A program made the translations under genes and the position numbers. Below the pieces are notes generated by a model. That model worked only from the letters and a program-made list of their open reading frames with translations. It was not told the origin of the DNA and did no database searches. This document shows positions 53,434-62,516 of a stretch of DNA of 64,000 nt, piece after piece (the first letter of the stretch is position 1; the number at the start of each line of letters is the position of its first letter). Origin of the DNA: Halobacillus litoralis (GTDB taxonomy: Bacteria > Bacillota > Bacilli > Bacillales > Halobacillaceae); the NCBI RefSeq assembly GCF_009856415.1, contig NZ_WMEZ01000002.1, positions 248,001 to 312,000 of the forward strand, written 5' to 3'.

Positions 53434-54207
53434 TCAAGAAGTTCGCGTATGTTTCCTCATCGCACGGACGGAGTAGTTCAAAAAATACCACATCGTCGAA
53501 GGAAGATTACTATGACCGACTTTCCTGTAAGTATTCCAAGTCTTCCGAGCTGACTTCCACTTGTTGCTGGATAGCGATTCATTGCATTTTCTATATAATG
53601 ACAGTTCTTCATTCAATCCATAAGCAGTCACCCCTTGAGAGAGAATGGACATCCACAATCCATAATCTTCAGAACAATCTCTATAGAGGGGCATTTGCAC
53701 CCTCCCTAACTTTTCTTGGTTCAGAACCACGGTCAGAGTTCCAATTGCTGTATTCTTAAGTAAATCTTTATACGTAATCTGACGAGGCACATGGAATACG
53801 ATTTCTGTCAGTTTCCCTGCTTCCAGCATAATCCTATAGGCAGTATAAGAAAAAGAAAAATCATTTTTATGCATGAATGAAATTTGTTTTTCTAGTTTTT
53901 GAGGTAGCCAGCAATCATCACTGTCTAAAAAAGCTAGATATTTACCACCTGCAGCTAGGATCGCTTGATTCCTAGCATAAGCAGGTCCACGGTTTCTCGT
54001 TAGTTTGATAAGTTTAATACGTTTATCTTCCGATTGTTTGGCTTCAATAAGTTCTACTGAATGATCATTAGAGCAGTCATCAACGATAACCATTTCCCAA
54101 TTTGTGTATGTTTGAGACTGAACAGATTCAATCGCCTCCAATATAAAATTTGCTGAATTATACGAAGGAGTAATGACGGAGACTTTCCCCATACTATTAA
54201 AATCCAT
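53434..54207 (-). CDS. Family 2 glycosyltransferase
   Basis: A 257-residue GT-A fold enzyme: VSVITPSYNSANFILEAIESVQSQTYTNWEMVIVDDCS, the metal-binding AFLDSDDCW near residue 95, and a C-terminal part with conserved MPLYRDCSEDYGLWMSIL (ED...W acceptor/catalytic base motif). It adds a sugar from a nucleotide donor to the growing lipid-linked unit in the cytoplasm. Donor and acceptor unknown. Lies between the priming transferase and the acyltransferase. Confidence 0.9.
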   Translation of the reverse strand: MDFNSMGKVSVITPSYNSANFILEAIESVQSQTYTNWEMVIVDDCSNDHSVELIEAKQSEDKRIKLIKLTRNRGPAYARNQAILAAGGKYLAFLDSDDCWLPQKLEKQISFMHKNDFSFSYTAYRIMLEAGKLTEIVFHVPRQITYKDLLKNTAIGTLTVVLNQEKLGRVQMPLYRDCSEDYGLWMSILSQGVTAYGLNEELSLYRKCNESLSSNKWKSARKTWNTYRKVGHSNLPSTMWYFLNYSVRAMRKHTRTS

Positions 54208-54224
54208 TTGAACATCTCCCCTTT

Positions 54225-55577
54225 TTAATGAATCGCTCTTTTCTTACCTACGCTTTTCATAGAACCTTGCATATCCACACCTTGAGCCTGTTCGCGGTGG
54301 AAAACCACTTTCAACGTTAAAATTAATATTTTCCAATCTGAAGACAAGCTATAATTTTTCACATAAGCTAAATCAAACCGCAATTTATCTTCCGCTGACG
54401 TGGTGTATTTTGCGTGTACTTGAGCTAAACCTGTAATGCCTGGCTTAACTTCAAGTCGGTGATGGTAATCAGGAAATTGCTTATTGAACTGTTTTACAAA
54501 ATATTCTCTCTCTGGTCTAGGACCAATCAAACTCATCTCACCTTTCAAAACATTAAACAATTGCGGAAGTTCGTCTAGTCTTGTCGCTCGAATAAATGAA
54601 CCAATCGTAGTAATCCTTGGATCTTTAAAGGTTGCTAAAACAGGTCCTGTTTTATTCTCTGCATCAGCAACCATACTTCGAAATTTATAAATCCAGAAAG
54701 GTTTCCCTTTGATCCCTAACCTTTGCTGTTTATACAGGGCAGGGCCCGGAGATGTTAGAGGGATGAGCCCTGCTAATAATAGAAGGATTGGGCTTGTAAG
54801 TAAGATTAAACTTAAGGATCCAATCACATCCATCCCCCTTTTCAGTAATTGATGGATCGGATGAATATGAAAAGGTTGGATAGAGAAGACGATTGTATCT
54901 TCAAGCTGATAAGTTTCCGCCCCCTGAATACCTAATTCATAAAGTTCAGGTATCACCAATGTTTCCTTCCCATACTTAGTGGCAAGCTGTACCATTTCCA
55001 CTTTTTCTTTTGCACTAAAACCAGAACCGATCAACAACGCATCCGTATCCTTCCCATATTCTTTTAATACATCTTCATCTATTGTTTGAGAAGAACCACA
55101 AATCCGATACCAGTCTTCATTATTTTCAAGAAAATGATCCATCTTTGAATCCTCGTCGCCAATTAACCAGATCCTCTTTACCGCTCTTTTCCTTATGAAA
55201 GACCAGGCAAGCGACCTTACGAGTAATAAAAGAAAAGTCTGGAGGCTGATCGAAACCATCAAATAGCTTATACCGAAAGTGAACCATGATGTGAAAACGA
55301 TTCCCAAACTAATGCACACACCTACAATGGTCATTGAAAAAACGACGGAATACATAAGATCCTTGAGCGATTTTCTCTCCCAGTTCTTATAAGAGTTGGA
55401 AAATGTAAAGATCATATAGGCTATTCCTAATGCGAGAGGAAGTGATGCTGTGTGAAACGGAAAATCAATGATGGATCTAGCTCCAAAAAAATGATAGATT
55501 ATCCAAAATCCACAAAAGAGCAGTGCCATATCTATAAAAATAAAGGGGGTAAAGTTTCCTTTAAACGACTGGTTCAT
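54225..55577 (-). CDS. Priming polyprenyl-phosphate sugar phosphotransferase (WbaP/EpsL type)
   Basis: A 450-residue protein: five N-terminal membrane helices, a central Rossmann-like CoA_binding_3 domain (KRIWLIGDEDSKMDHFLENN), then the bacterial sugar transferase domain (KRGMDVIGSLSLILLTSPILLLLAGLI, YKQQRLGIKGKPFWIYKFRSM, RATRLDELPQLFNVLKGEMSLIGPRPEREYF). It transfers a sugar-1-phosphate to undecaprenyl phosphate, starting repeat-unit synthesis. Unusually it is near the 3' end of the operon rather than first. Confidence 0.93.
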   Translation of the reverse strand: MNQSFKGNFTPFIFIDMALLFCGFWIIYHFFGARSIIDFPFHTASLPLALGIAYMIFTFSNSYKNWERKSLKDLMYSVVFSMTIVGVCISLGIVFTSWFTFGISYLMVSISLQTFLLLLVRSLAWSFIRKRAVKRIWLIGDEDSKMDHFLENNEDWYRICGSSQTIDEDVLKEYGKDTDALLIGSGFSAKEKVEMVQLATKYGKETLVIPELYELGIQGAETYQLEDTIVFSIQPFHIHPIHQLLKRGMDVIGSLSLILLTSPILLLLAGLIPLTSPGPALYKQQRLGIKGKPFWIYKFRSMVADAENKTGPVLATFKDPRITTIGSFIRATRLDELPQLFNVLKGEMSLIGPRPEREYFVKQFNKQFPDYHHRLEVKPGITGLAQVHAKYTTSAEDKLRFDLAYVKNYSLSSDWKILILTLKVVFHREQAQGVDMQGSMKSVGKKRAIH

Positions 55578-55626
55578 CTGGTCCCTCTCCTCTCTTAACT
55601 ATCCTGCACCCTCTCAATTAAGAATT

Positions 55627-57270
55627 TTAGTTCTTAATTGAGAATGAACGTATAAAATTCACTCTTTTATTACTAGATTTCACCACTTTTTCAAAAGGCT
55701 TTGACTTTAACAAATAAAGCTTTTTAAACAAATTTATTGGATGATAATCGATTCGCTTCCCATCAACTAAAGATAGATTCTCTCTTGCATATGACATCGT
55801 GTGTAATCCGTCTGGGTAAAGGCTTTCAGGTGACTGATGCAATTGCGATACTGGTTTTTCTTTGAATTCATCGGGACTTAACTTCTCTACCTTATTTAGA
55901 ACAATACTCCCACCGTATGTGACCGAACAATCTTGCGCAGGCCTGTATAATACATCATTTAGAACAAAGGGGGTACCTGCTGGTCTTGCTGATCGAATAT
56001 CATACTTGACCGGGTTTGCACCATGCTCTTTCCATTCACCGAGAAGGTGATCGGAATAAAAGATATGCAGCTCATAATTCTCGGTTTGGAAGGATGACGC
56101 TCTGGTACAAAACAGCCACCATCTTCCATTCCAATGGATAATAGTAGAATCTACAGCTGCCATGCCTTTCAAAATGGTTTTGACTTCCCGCCATTCTTTA
56201 GTCTCATTATTCCATTGGTGGAGCGTCACTTTTTTCGATTCTGATGTTTCAGGAATACAGTAGGAGTTATTCCCATCCTCTACAATATAAGGATAAGACA
56301 TATGGGTGGGTAAGTTCATCGTTCCCTTTCTCAGAATGTACTTCCCCATATCTTCCCCATCGTCCCTTAAATGGAATTCACTAATAAAGCCTTTAACAAC
56401 TCTATGATCCACTTCTTCGAAAATCAGACGCAACTCTCCATCTGCTTCATAAGCGAATGGATCTCCATAATATAGTTTTTTATGGGGGAATAGCCATTCA
56501 ATTTCTAATGGATCTTCATTCAAGAATTCATGCAAGGATTGATTCACGATCCCTATATTCCAGTACTCGTATCCAAACAAGCGCTTATACCATCTTTTAG
56601 CTTGATGTTTTCCTATTCGCAGTGAATACCTTATTCGTTTCAATACTGAGAGAGGGGGGTTCTTTTCTATAACCCATTCATGTGAAGCAGGAGCGTTTGG
56701 GATACCTTTGTTTATTTTCCTACACATCTGTGCCGGCCATTCTAGTATGGCCTGTTCTAATTGTGTCTTGTGTTTTTTAGCCGAAAAAAGAATCGTCGGG
56801 AGTGAACCCTTCATCAAATTTTGAACTTTTCCGTTAGGGAGTAGCCGATCAAAAAACACTTCCGTATAGGATGATTCTTTCCATAACTCATAGAAAATTG
56901 GTTCTTTCTCTTTTAAGTGGCGGAAGGTCCACACCCCGTACGATGGTAGATTAAGAAATTCGCCTTCAAATCTTATATCACTTAAATCTAAATAAAAACT
57001 CAAAGGATAAGTTCTTAAATGTAAGAGGTCCCTTTGCTTTAGTACACCCTTATCAACTTTACATGTCTTGAGACTACTATACGGGAACAAGTCTTTTATA
57101 TTTTGGTCTTGATTTTTATATGACTTGTGCTTATCCCTATCATGAACCTTAATAACTAACGAACATTCTAGATTTTCCATTTCTTTTAGCTTATGAAGCA
57201 TTTCATATTTCCATTTTTCTCCTGAAAGTGAATCGATAATAATGCCAAACTTCATTTTTCCAGCCTTCAA
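55627..57270 (-). CDS. Two-domain protein: formyltransferase-like N-terminus and GH43-like beta-propeller (GINT1-like)
   Basis: A 547-residue protein. The N-terminus (KFGIIIDSLSGEKWKYEMLHKLKEME) resembles the degenerate formyltransferase-like domain often fused to this kind of propeller. From about residue 230, repeated units YGDPFAYEADGELRLIFEEVD, YPYIVEDGNNSYCIPETSES, DSTIIHWNGRWWLFCTRAS and HIFYSDHLLGEWKEH are typical of a five-bladed GH43-like propeller, related to the N-terminal domain of glucosamine inositolphosphorylceramide transferase. Presumed sugar transfer or binding in polymer synthesis. Start: TTG at 57270 after GGGGGAGGG; ATG at 57255 is the alternative. Confidence 0.7.
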   Translation of the reverse strand: MKAGKMKFGIIIDSLSGEKWKYEMLHKLKEMENLECSLVIKVHDRDKHKSYKNQDQNIKDLFPYSSLKTCKVDKGVLKQRDLLHLRTYPLSFYLDLSDIRFEGEFLNLPSYGVWTFRHLKEKEPIFYELWKESSYTEVFFDRLLPNGKVQNLMKGSLPTILFSAKKHKTQLEQAILEWPAQMCRKINKGIPNAPASHEWVIEKNPPLSVLKRIRYSLRIGKHQAKRWYKRLFGYEYWNIGIVNQSLHEFLNEDPLEIEWLFPHKKLYYGDPFAYEADGELRLIFEEVDHRVVKGFISEFHLRDDGEDMGKYILRKGTMNLPTHMSYPYIVEDGNNSYCIPETSESKKVTLHQWNNETKEWREVKTILKGMAAVDSTIIHWNGRWWLFCTRASSFQTENYELHIFYSDHLLGEWKEHGANPVKYDIRSARPAGTPFVLNDVLYRPAQDCSVTYGGSIVLNKVEKLSPDEFKEKPVSQLHQSPESLYPDGLHTMSYARENLSLVDGKRIDYHPINLFKKLYLLKSKPFEKVVKSSNKRVNFIRSFSIKN

Positions 57271-57286
57271 AACACCCTCCCCCTCT

Positions 57287-58348
57287 CTAAACGACATCTT
57301 TCCGATCCAAATATTCCTGTATTGTCTCACCTACCATTTTATTTAACGAAAACTCCTCTTCCACCCGCTGCCGTGCCTTCATAGATAATTCACGATGCTT
57401 CGTAGAATCCGCGAATAACGTCAAAATCTTTTCATGGAACGCTTCGGTTGAATGTTCGGTAACGAGATAACCCGTTTGTCCTTCAAGGAGTGCTTCACTG
57501 ATCCCACCCCGGTCTATGGAAATGATGGGAGTTCCTACAGCCATCGACTCCAAAATGACCATTGGAAAAACCTCTCGATTTGAAGTAAGCAGCATAACAT
57601 CCATGTCTCCGATAAACTTTTCTGGATTCTTGATTGAACCAAGCATCTTTACGTTCCCAGATAACCCATACCGGTCAATTAAAGTTTCCAAGTTCTTTCT
57701 TTCCGGTCCGTCTCCACCAATAACAAAGTTTACATTTTTCATACCTTTGAACTTCCTGGCAATTTCAATAAAGAACTCAAGGTTTTTTTCTTTAGACAAC
57801 CTAGCCAAAACCCCAACATTAAAAGTCTGATTTTCTCTTTTTTCTCTAAAAATAAATTGCTCCAGGTCTACTCCGTTATAAATCGTTTTAATGATTTCTT
57901 TTTGAACCCCGGATTCTAAGAGCGATTTTTTTTCGAAATTGCTCACGGTAATGATTCGATCCACAAACCTATTCATTAATGTGGAAAATATTTTTCTGCT
58001 TTTCAGTTCCAACCAGGTGATATTGTGCTTCGTATAAAGAAGTTTAATCGGCCTGCGTGTCACCATCTTCAGAGCAACTCCGTACAAAACCATCCGCAAA
58101 CTATTCGCGTGAATTAAAGAAATTTCATGGAGCTTCATTACTTTTTTCAACTTTAACAAATTGCTAAAATGTTTCTCTCTTTTTAATTCAACGTAATGGT
58201 CCTTATTTGTAAGCCTATCTTGCAAATCACCTGGACCAGCAGCATAGTAGAAATTGAGGTCCGGATGCTCTAAATGATTTTCGAGCTTGCAGAAGTAAAT
58301 CTCTGCTCCTCCGAAGCTCAATTTATCGGTTAGGAACAAAACATTCAC
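57287..58348 (-). CDS. Family 4 glycosyltransferase
   Basis: A 353-residue GT-B fold enzyme: N-terminal NVLFLTDKLSFGGAEIYFCKLE, C-terminal RLSKEKNLEFFIEIARKF, FVIGGDGPERKNLE and the retaining EX7E motif in EVFPMVILESMAVGTPIISIDRGGISE. Starts at GTG 58348 with GGAGGT seven bases upstream. Cytoplasmic transfer of a sugar to the lipid-linked unit; specificity unknown. Confidence 0.92.
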   Translation of the reverse strand: MNVLFLTDKLSFGGAEIYFCKLENHLEHPDLNFYYAAGPGDLQDRLTNKDHYVELKREKHFSNLLKLKKVMKLHEISLIHANSLRMVLYGVALKMVTRRPIKLLYTKHNITWLELKSRKIFSTLMNRFVDRIITVSNFEKKSLLESGVQKEIIKTIYNGVDLEQFIFREKRENQTFNVGVLARLSKEKNLEFFIEIARKFKGMKNVNFVIGGDGPERKNLETLIDRYGLSGNVKMLGSIKNPEKFIGDMDVMLLTSNREVFPMVILESMAVGTPIISIDRGGISEALLEGQTGYLVTEHSTEAFHEKILTLFADSTKHRELSMKARQRVEEEFSLNKMVGETIQEYLDRKDVV

Positions 58349-58372
58349 TGTCACCACCTCCATTACTATCAG

Positions 58373-59614
58373 TCATGAAACTTTTTGTACCGTTGTCATA
58401 GAAAATGTACTTTCCTGCGTCCCAGACTTACATCGATTTAAATAGGTAGATAAGATCGCCAAGACCATAAAAAAGATGTCATTGATGATTACAGATAGAA
58501 ACCCCATTTGAAGGACCATTCCAATAACTGTTAAAAAAAGATATGGTTTATGTTTGTAAATTTTATATTGATACAGTTGATAAACAACAAGGAATAAAAA
58601 TAGGAGATAAAAGAATATCCCAAGCAGGCCAGATTCTGAAAGTACATCCAAGAAAGTGTTGTGTACGGAAAGGTTATCTCCATACTCAAAGGAGTTGTAT
58701 TCCGCAAAGTTAAAGGCTCCAATTCCTACAACTTTATGCGTGGTGAAATATTCCCAAGCCCGCCCCCACAACTCGATCCGCCCGCTGCCTCCGTCATTGG
58801 TAAAGTCGTTCATTCTCGATTCTAATATGGAAAGCAAGTCAAACCTCAAATATACGATGGCTATATAGCAAGCGAAGGAAACGGAAAGAATGACCCCCAT
58901 TGTCATTTTCAATTGTTTGAATGGGTGGTTGATCAATCCATATAAGACGAAGAGAGCCATCATAACAAGTAATCCCCCTCTGGAAAAAGTGAGGATATTC
59001 GTAGTAATACACAAGATTAACCCCGCTTTGTTCAACCAACCTTTTGAGTTACATAAGTAGTAGGCAAAGAATACAGTATTATAAAAAACGAAAAAGTTAG
59101 GATCTTGGAGTAAGCCAATTAATCTAGGGTAGTTTCGATCGATCATCAACCCGAATTGAGAAATCCGGATGCCCTCGGTATCAAAAAAATAACCGACACT
59201 TTTAAGGCCAATCACGTACAAAAGAAGACTTGCCGTATTAAAGATCAGACCTACATATCCAATACTCTTATCAATAATCGATTGATGGACGCCTTCTAAT
59301 ATAGATTTCATTACCAAGTAACAAGACAAATAGATAAGAGCACCAGCCATTATCCTTATACTTGATGCCGGATATAGCGAGAATGCACCCGTAAACGAGT
59401 AAATCAGATAGAATGCGAGCATCGCCACTTCATACAATTGCAGATGATAGAACCGGAACTGACTGATCATAATTACAAAATAGAGGAGGGAAAAAATCAT
59501 ATAAGGTTTTAATGAAAAACCTATGTGAACACCATAATTGGCTAAAGTGATCAGCAGGAATAGAAAAAACACAGTCCAATTTCTTCTAAGATCCGTTGGC
59601 TTTTGAAGGCCCAT
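58373..59614 (-). CDS. O-antigen ligase/polymerase-like membrane protein (Wzy)
   Basis: A 413-residue protein with about 11 helices and a large extracytoplasmic loop (about residues 270-330) containing RIELWGRAWEYFTTHKVVGIGAFNFAEYNSF and SVHNTFLDVLSESGLLG, the Wzy_C/O-antigen ligase signature with essential R and H. It polymerises flipped repeat units. The ATG at 59614 has AGGAGG eight bases upstream and overlaps the flippase gene end. Confidence 0.88.
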   Translation of the reverse strand: MGLQKPTDLRRNWTVFFLFLLITLANYGVHIGFSLKPYMIFSLLYFVIMISQFRFYHLQLYEVAMLAFYLIYSFTGAFSLYPASSIRIMAGALIYLSCYLVMKSILEGVHQSIIDKSIGYVGLIFNTASLLLYVIGLKSVGYFFDTEGIRISQFGLMIDRNYPRLIGLLQDPNFFVFYNTVFFAYYLCNSKGWLNKAGLILCITTNILTFSRGGLLVMMALFVLYGLINHPFKQLKMTMGVILSVSFACYIAIVYLRFDLLSILESRMNDFTNDGGSGRIELWGRAWEYFTTHKVVGIGAFNFAEYNSFEYGDNLSVHNTFLDVLSESGLLGIFFYLLFLFLVVYQLYQYKIYKHKPYLFLTVIGMVLQMGFLSVIINDIFFMVLAILSTYLNRCKSGTQESTFSMTTVQKVS

Positions 59615-61079
59615 TTTCCACACCTCCTGATTGCTTTGGCACCTGTCCTTGTTTGTATTTCAAGAATAACTGTTGAGCATAAACATGGAGTTTTTGCCTT
59701 AATTCAGTGTCCAGCAAAGGAAGCAGCAGCACAAGGATTGAATGGAGGCTCAGCGCAAGCATGGCATGAAGAATACCCAGCCATTCTATAATAAGCAAAC
59801 CAGCAAAAAAATAGGATAAATAAGGAAATAATGATCTTTTGAACAGTCCCCATCGATTTGGTGAACACAACCAAAAACCTATAAGAGCTAAAACTTCTAT
59901 AGCCACTCCAGTAACGGCAGCCCCGATTACTCCATAAGAAAGACTTAAGGTTATATACAGACCTACACCGACGATAACTGTGACCAGTTGTATAAATGTA
60001 CGGGAGTTTTGTTTTTCCATCGTTGTCAAACCGTCCGCTAATGCTATATTTATGGATTGAAGTAACAGCATAAGTGAAAGTACTTTAAGTGGAAAAGCGG
60101 CCCCTAACCACTCTGTCCCGAACAAGATCTTGATGACATATTCAGATAAGTAAAAAAAAGGAAGAACCATCATCATACCGACCAAAGACATGATTTTCGT
60201 CTGCGAAATTTGATGGTCAAGATGTTCTTTCAAGTTTTGGTGTTGGAAAGAACGGAATAAAACGGGATAGTAAGCCCCCGCTACAATAAAAGGGATTTGC
60301 TGTAAAGCTTGCGGGATTCGATAAGCCACCGCGAACAAACCCACTGCAGCAATTGGAATCGTTTTCTCAAGAATGATCGGCCCAATATGTGGCAGCATGA
60401 CGAACAAAAGTCCACCTAATGTGAAGGAACCCAAGTTCCTGAATAGTCCTCTATGGAAAGGGTAGGAAAATCGAATAGATACGTCCTTCATCACTAAGAT
60501 CAGACCAAAAATTCCTGCGGTTAAATAAGACAATCCATATAACGTACACATGATGAGAGGGTTTAACTGAAACCCCATCCCGATCACCATTGCTGTAACA
60601 AGGCAAAATGACGAGACCATACGAATCAAGCCGTAGTACTGCATTTTTTCTATAAGTTGATAGAAAGTCGTTCCTATACTTTGTAAAGCCACACCAGTGA
60701 CCATAGGAATAATTAAATAGTAAGCTGTCCGAATCAACTCCCCGTTACTTGAGTTGAACAAGTGAATGACAGAGAAACCTATGAAAAAGGTGGCAACAAG
60801 AAGAGCCAACCTCATCTTTACGTAAGAAGAAATCAGGGCCGATAATTTCACGCCTGGCTTAGATCCTTCGCGAAGCGTGATATCGCTTAAACCTGCATCA
60901 GTAAGGTACCCCATAATCATGGCAAAGGCTAAAGCTACACTAAACGTTCCATAATGGTTGGATTGGAGGTAGGAAGCCAGGACAATAAGAGCAGCAGCAT
61001 TCAAAATACTAGATAAAGCCGTACTGTAAAAAAGATGAAGGATATTTAATCCAATAGAATTTTTCTTTTCCTTGCTCAT
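59586..61079 (-). CDS. Polysaccharide flippase (Wzx)
   Basis: A 497-residue protein with about 14 membrane helices of the MOP/polysaccharide synthase superfamily (NILHLFYSTALSSILNAAALIVLASYLQSNHYGTFSVALAFA, TYLTDAGLSDITLREG-like GYLTDAGLSDITLREGSK, PIAAVGLFAVAYRIPQAL). It flips lipid-linked repeat units across the membrane. ATG at 61079 with GGGGGAG ahead. Located between the CpsD-like gene and wzy, as expected for a Wzx/Wzy pathway. Confidence 0.9.
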   Translation of the reverse strand: MSKEKKNSIGLNILHLFYSTALSSILNAAALIVLASYLQSNHYGTFSVALAFAMIMGYLTDAGLSDITLREGSKPGVKLSALISSYVKMRLALLVATFFIGFSVIHLFNSSNGELIRTAYYLIIPMVTGVALQSIGTTFYQLIEKMQYYGLIRMVSSFCLVTAMVIGMGFQLNPLIMCTLYGLSYLTAGIFGLILVMKDVSIRFSYPFHRGLFRNLGSFTLGGLLFVMLPHIGPIILEKTIPIAAVGLFAVAYRIPQALQQIPFIVAGAYYPVLFRSFQHQNLKEHLDHQISQTKIMSLVGMMMVLPFFYLSEYVIKILFGTEWLGAAFPLKVLSLMLLLQSINIALADGLTTMEKQNSRTFIQLVTVIVGVGLYITLSLSYGVIGAAVTGVAIEVLALIGFWLCSPNRWGLFKRSLFPYLSYFFAGLLIIEWLGILHAMLALSLHSILVLLLPLLDTELRQKLHVYAQQLFLKYKQGQVPKQSGGVENGPSKANGS

Positions 61080-61109
61080 CTGCTGCTCCCCCTTCTTCCA
61101 GGTTTTCAT

Positions 61110-61745
61110 TTATCCTGTTTGTAAAATAGTCCCCAAGACTTCTCTACCAGACCTTTCAATGGCATCTACTGTGGTTACTAACTTTTCTTTCTTACTCTTA
61201 TTGGTACGGGCGACCAAAATAACACCTTCACAATAATCGGTTAACAATTGAGTATTGGCACTAGATAAAAAGGGTGGAGCTGTAAATAAAACGAGATCGA
61301 AGGCCTTCTTACATTCTTCAACAACCCCTTTAATTTTTTCAGGCATCCACATTTCGTGGGAAAACCTCTGTGTCATTCCAGTCGTTAAGAGGCATAGGTT
61401 AGGGACCATTGTTTCCCTGATCATATTTCGTACACCTCTCCTTTCCTGAACCGCATTAGCCCAGCCCCATTCATTCTTATTCTGAAAAAAAACATGGAGA
61501 GCAGGAGACGAGAGATCCGTATCGACCAATAACACCCTCTTACCTTGTTGAGCCATTGCCATAGCTAATTTCGCAGATACTAAAGAGTTTTCCGTATGTT
61601 CATCTACTGATGTAAGTATCAAAGCTGAAGGTTCGTGCCTGATGAAACGATTCAATCGTATTTGAATCATGCGTATCTGCTGAGTGCTCACATATTGTTC
61701 GTTGAGCATGAGTCTCTGTTTGACCTTCTCAGACACTGACCTCAT
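61110..61745 (-). CDS. CpsD/YwqD-like BY-kinase homologue with degenerate P-loop
   Basis: A 211-residue MinD/CpsD-fold protein. The framework of a capsule tyrosine kinase is present (ALILTSVDEHTENSLVSAKLAMAMAQQGKRVLLVDTDLSSPALHVFF), but the Walker A that should read SxxPGEGKST is SVDEHTENSL: both glycines and the catalytic Lys are gone. Walker A' (VLLVDTDL) is kept, while the Walker B D-T-P-P is changed to FTAPP. No C-terminal Tyr cluster is seen. It is likely a pseudokinase partner of Wzz. It overlaps wzz by 17 bp, so translation is coupled. Confidence 0.85.
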   Translation of the reverse strand: MRSVSEKVKQRLMLNEQYVSTQQIRMIQIRLNRFIRHEPSALILTSVDEHTENSLVSAKLAMAMAQQGKRVLLVDTDLSSPALHVFFQNKNEWGWANAVQERRGVRNMIRETMVPNLCLLTTGMTQRFSHEMWMPEKIKGVVEECKKAFDLVLFTAPPFLSSANTQLLTDYCEGVILVARTNKSKKEKLVTTVDAIERSGREVLGTILQTG

Positions 61746-62484
61746 TTTTTTTCTCCCCTTCTACAACTTCTATTTTTCTATCTTTCTGAATCGGTTTCTT
61801 CTCATGTTTCCTCTTTCCTGGTGTTCTCTTTTTCAAATGAATCTCACCAAGGACCAGAATCCCTAATTCTTTTTCTACTTGTGAAACAGTTCGGATTGAA
61901 TCGTCTAAATGTTCCCTCAAAAAAGCGACTCCTATTCCAGCTAATAACCCAATCACTATACCAATTCCTAAGTTAAGTGCAGTGCTGCCTACTTTTTCGG
62001 CGGTGGTTCCATTAGGAGAATCGCTTAAGATATATATGTCTTGTACACCAAACAATTGATTCATCTTGTCTACAGTAGTAACAACGATTTTGTTCGCTAT
62101 TTCTTCTGTATCATCCGCATTACTTCCTCTTACGACAACATTTACAATCTGGGAATTCCTTGTATTCTGTACGACCACCTGTTTTTCTATGTCTTCATAA
62201 CGGATACTAAATTCATTACTGACTGAATTTAGTACACTTGGGCTTTTAATAAAATCGATGGTAGAGGCAAGCAACATGTTAAGTTCTCTCGATTCCGCAT
62301 ATTCCGTCGTTTGTTTATTCAAATCACCGACAACGATACTCTCCATTGATTCATACGTAGGCTTCATGACAAATATCGAAACAGCTCCGACCAAAATAAA
62401 CACGAAAAAGGTGACGAGAAAGATTGTAAGGACTCTCTTCTTAAGAACAGAGAAAAAAGCTTTGATATCCATCTGATCTTGCAT
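61729..62484 (-). CDS. Wzz/YveK-type polysaccharide co-polymerase
   Basis: A 251-residue protein with two membrane helices (about 20-42 and 175-196) flanking an extracytoplasmic helical domain, starting MQDQMDIKAFFSVLKKRVLTIFLVTFFVFIL. The C-terminal cytoplasmic tail is very basic (KKRTPGKRKHEKKPIQKDRK). It regulates chain length and in Firmicutes activates the BY-kinase. ATG 62484 has GGAGG five bases upstream. Confidence 0.9.
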   Translation of the reverse strand: MQDQMDIKAFFSVLKKRVLTIFLVTFFVFILVGAVSIFVMKPTYESMESIVVGDLNKQTTEYAESRELNMLLASTIDFIKSPSVLNSVSNEFSIRYEDIEKQVVVQNTRNSQIVNVVVRGSNADDTEEIANKIVVTTVDKMNQLFGVQDIYILSDSPNGTTAEKVGSTALNLGIGIVIGLLAGIGVAFLREHLDDSIRTVSQVEKELGILVLGEIHLKKRTPGKRKHEKKPIQKDRKIEVVEGEKKNEVSV

Positions 62485-62516
62485 GACAACCTCCACCTAT
62501 TCATTAAAGTTTATAT

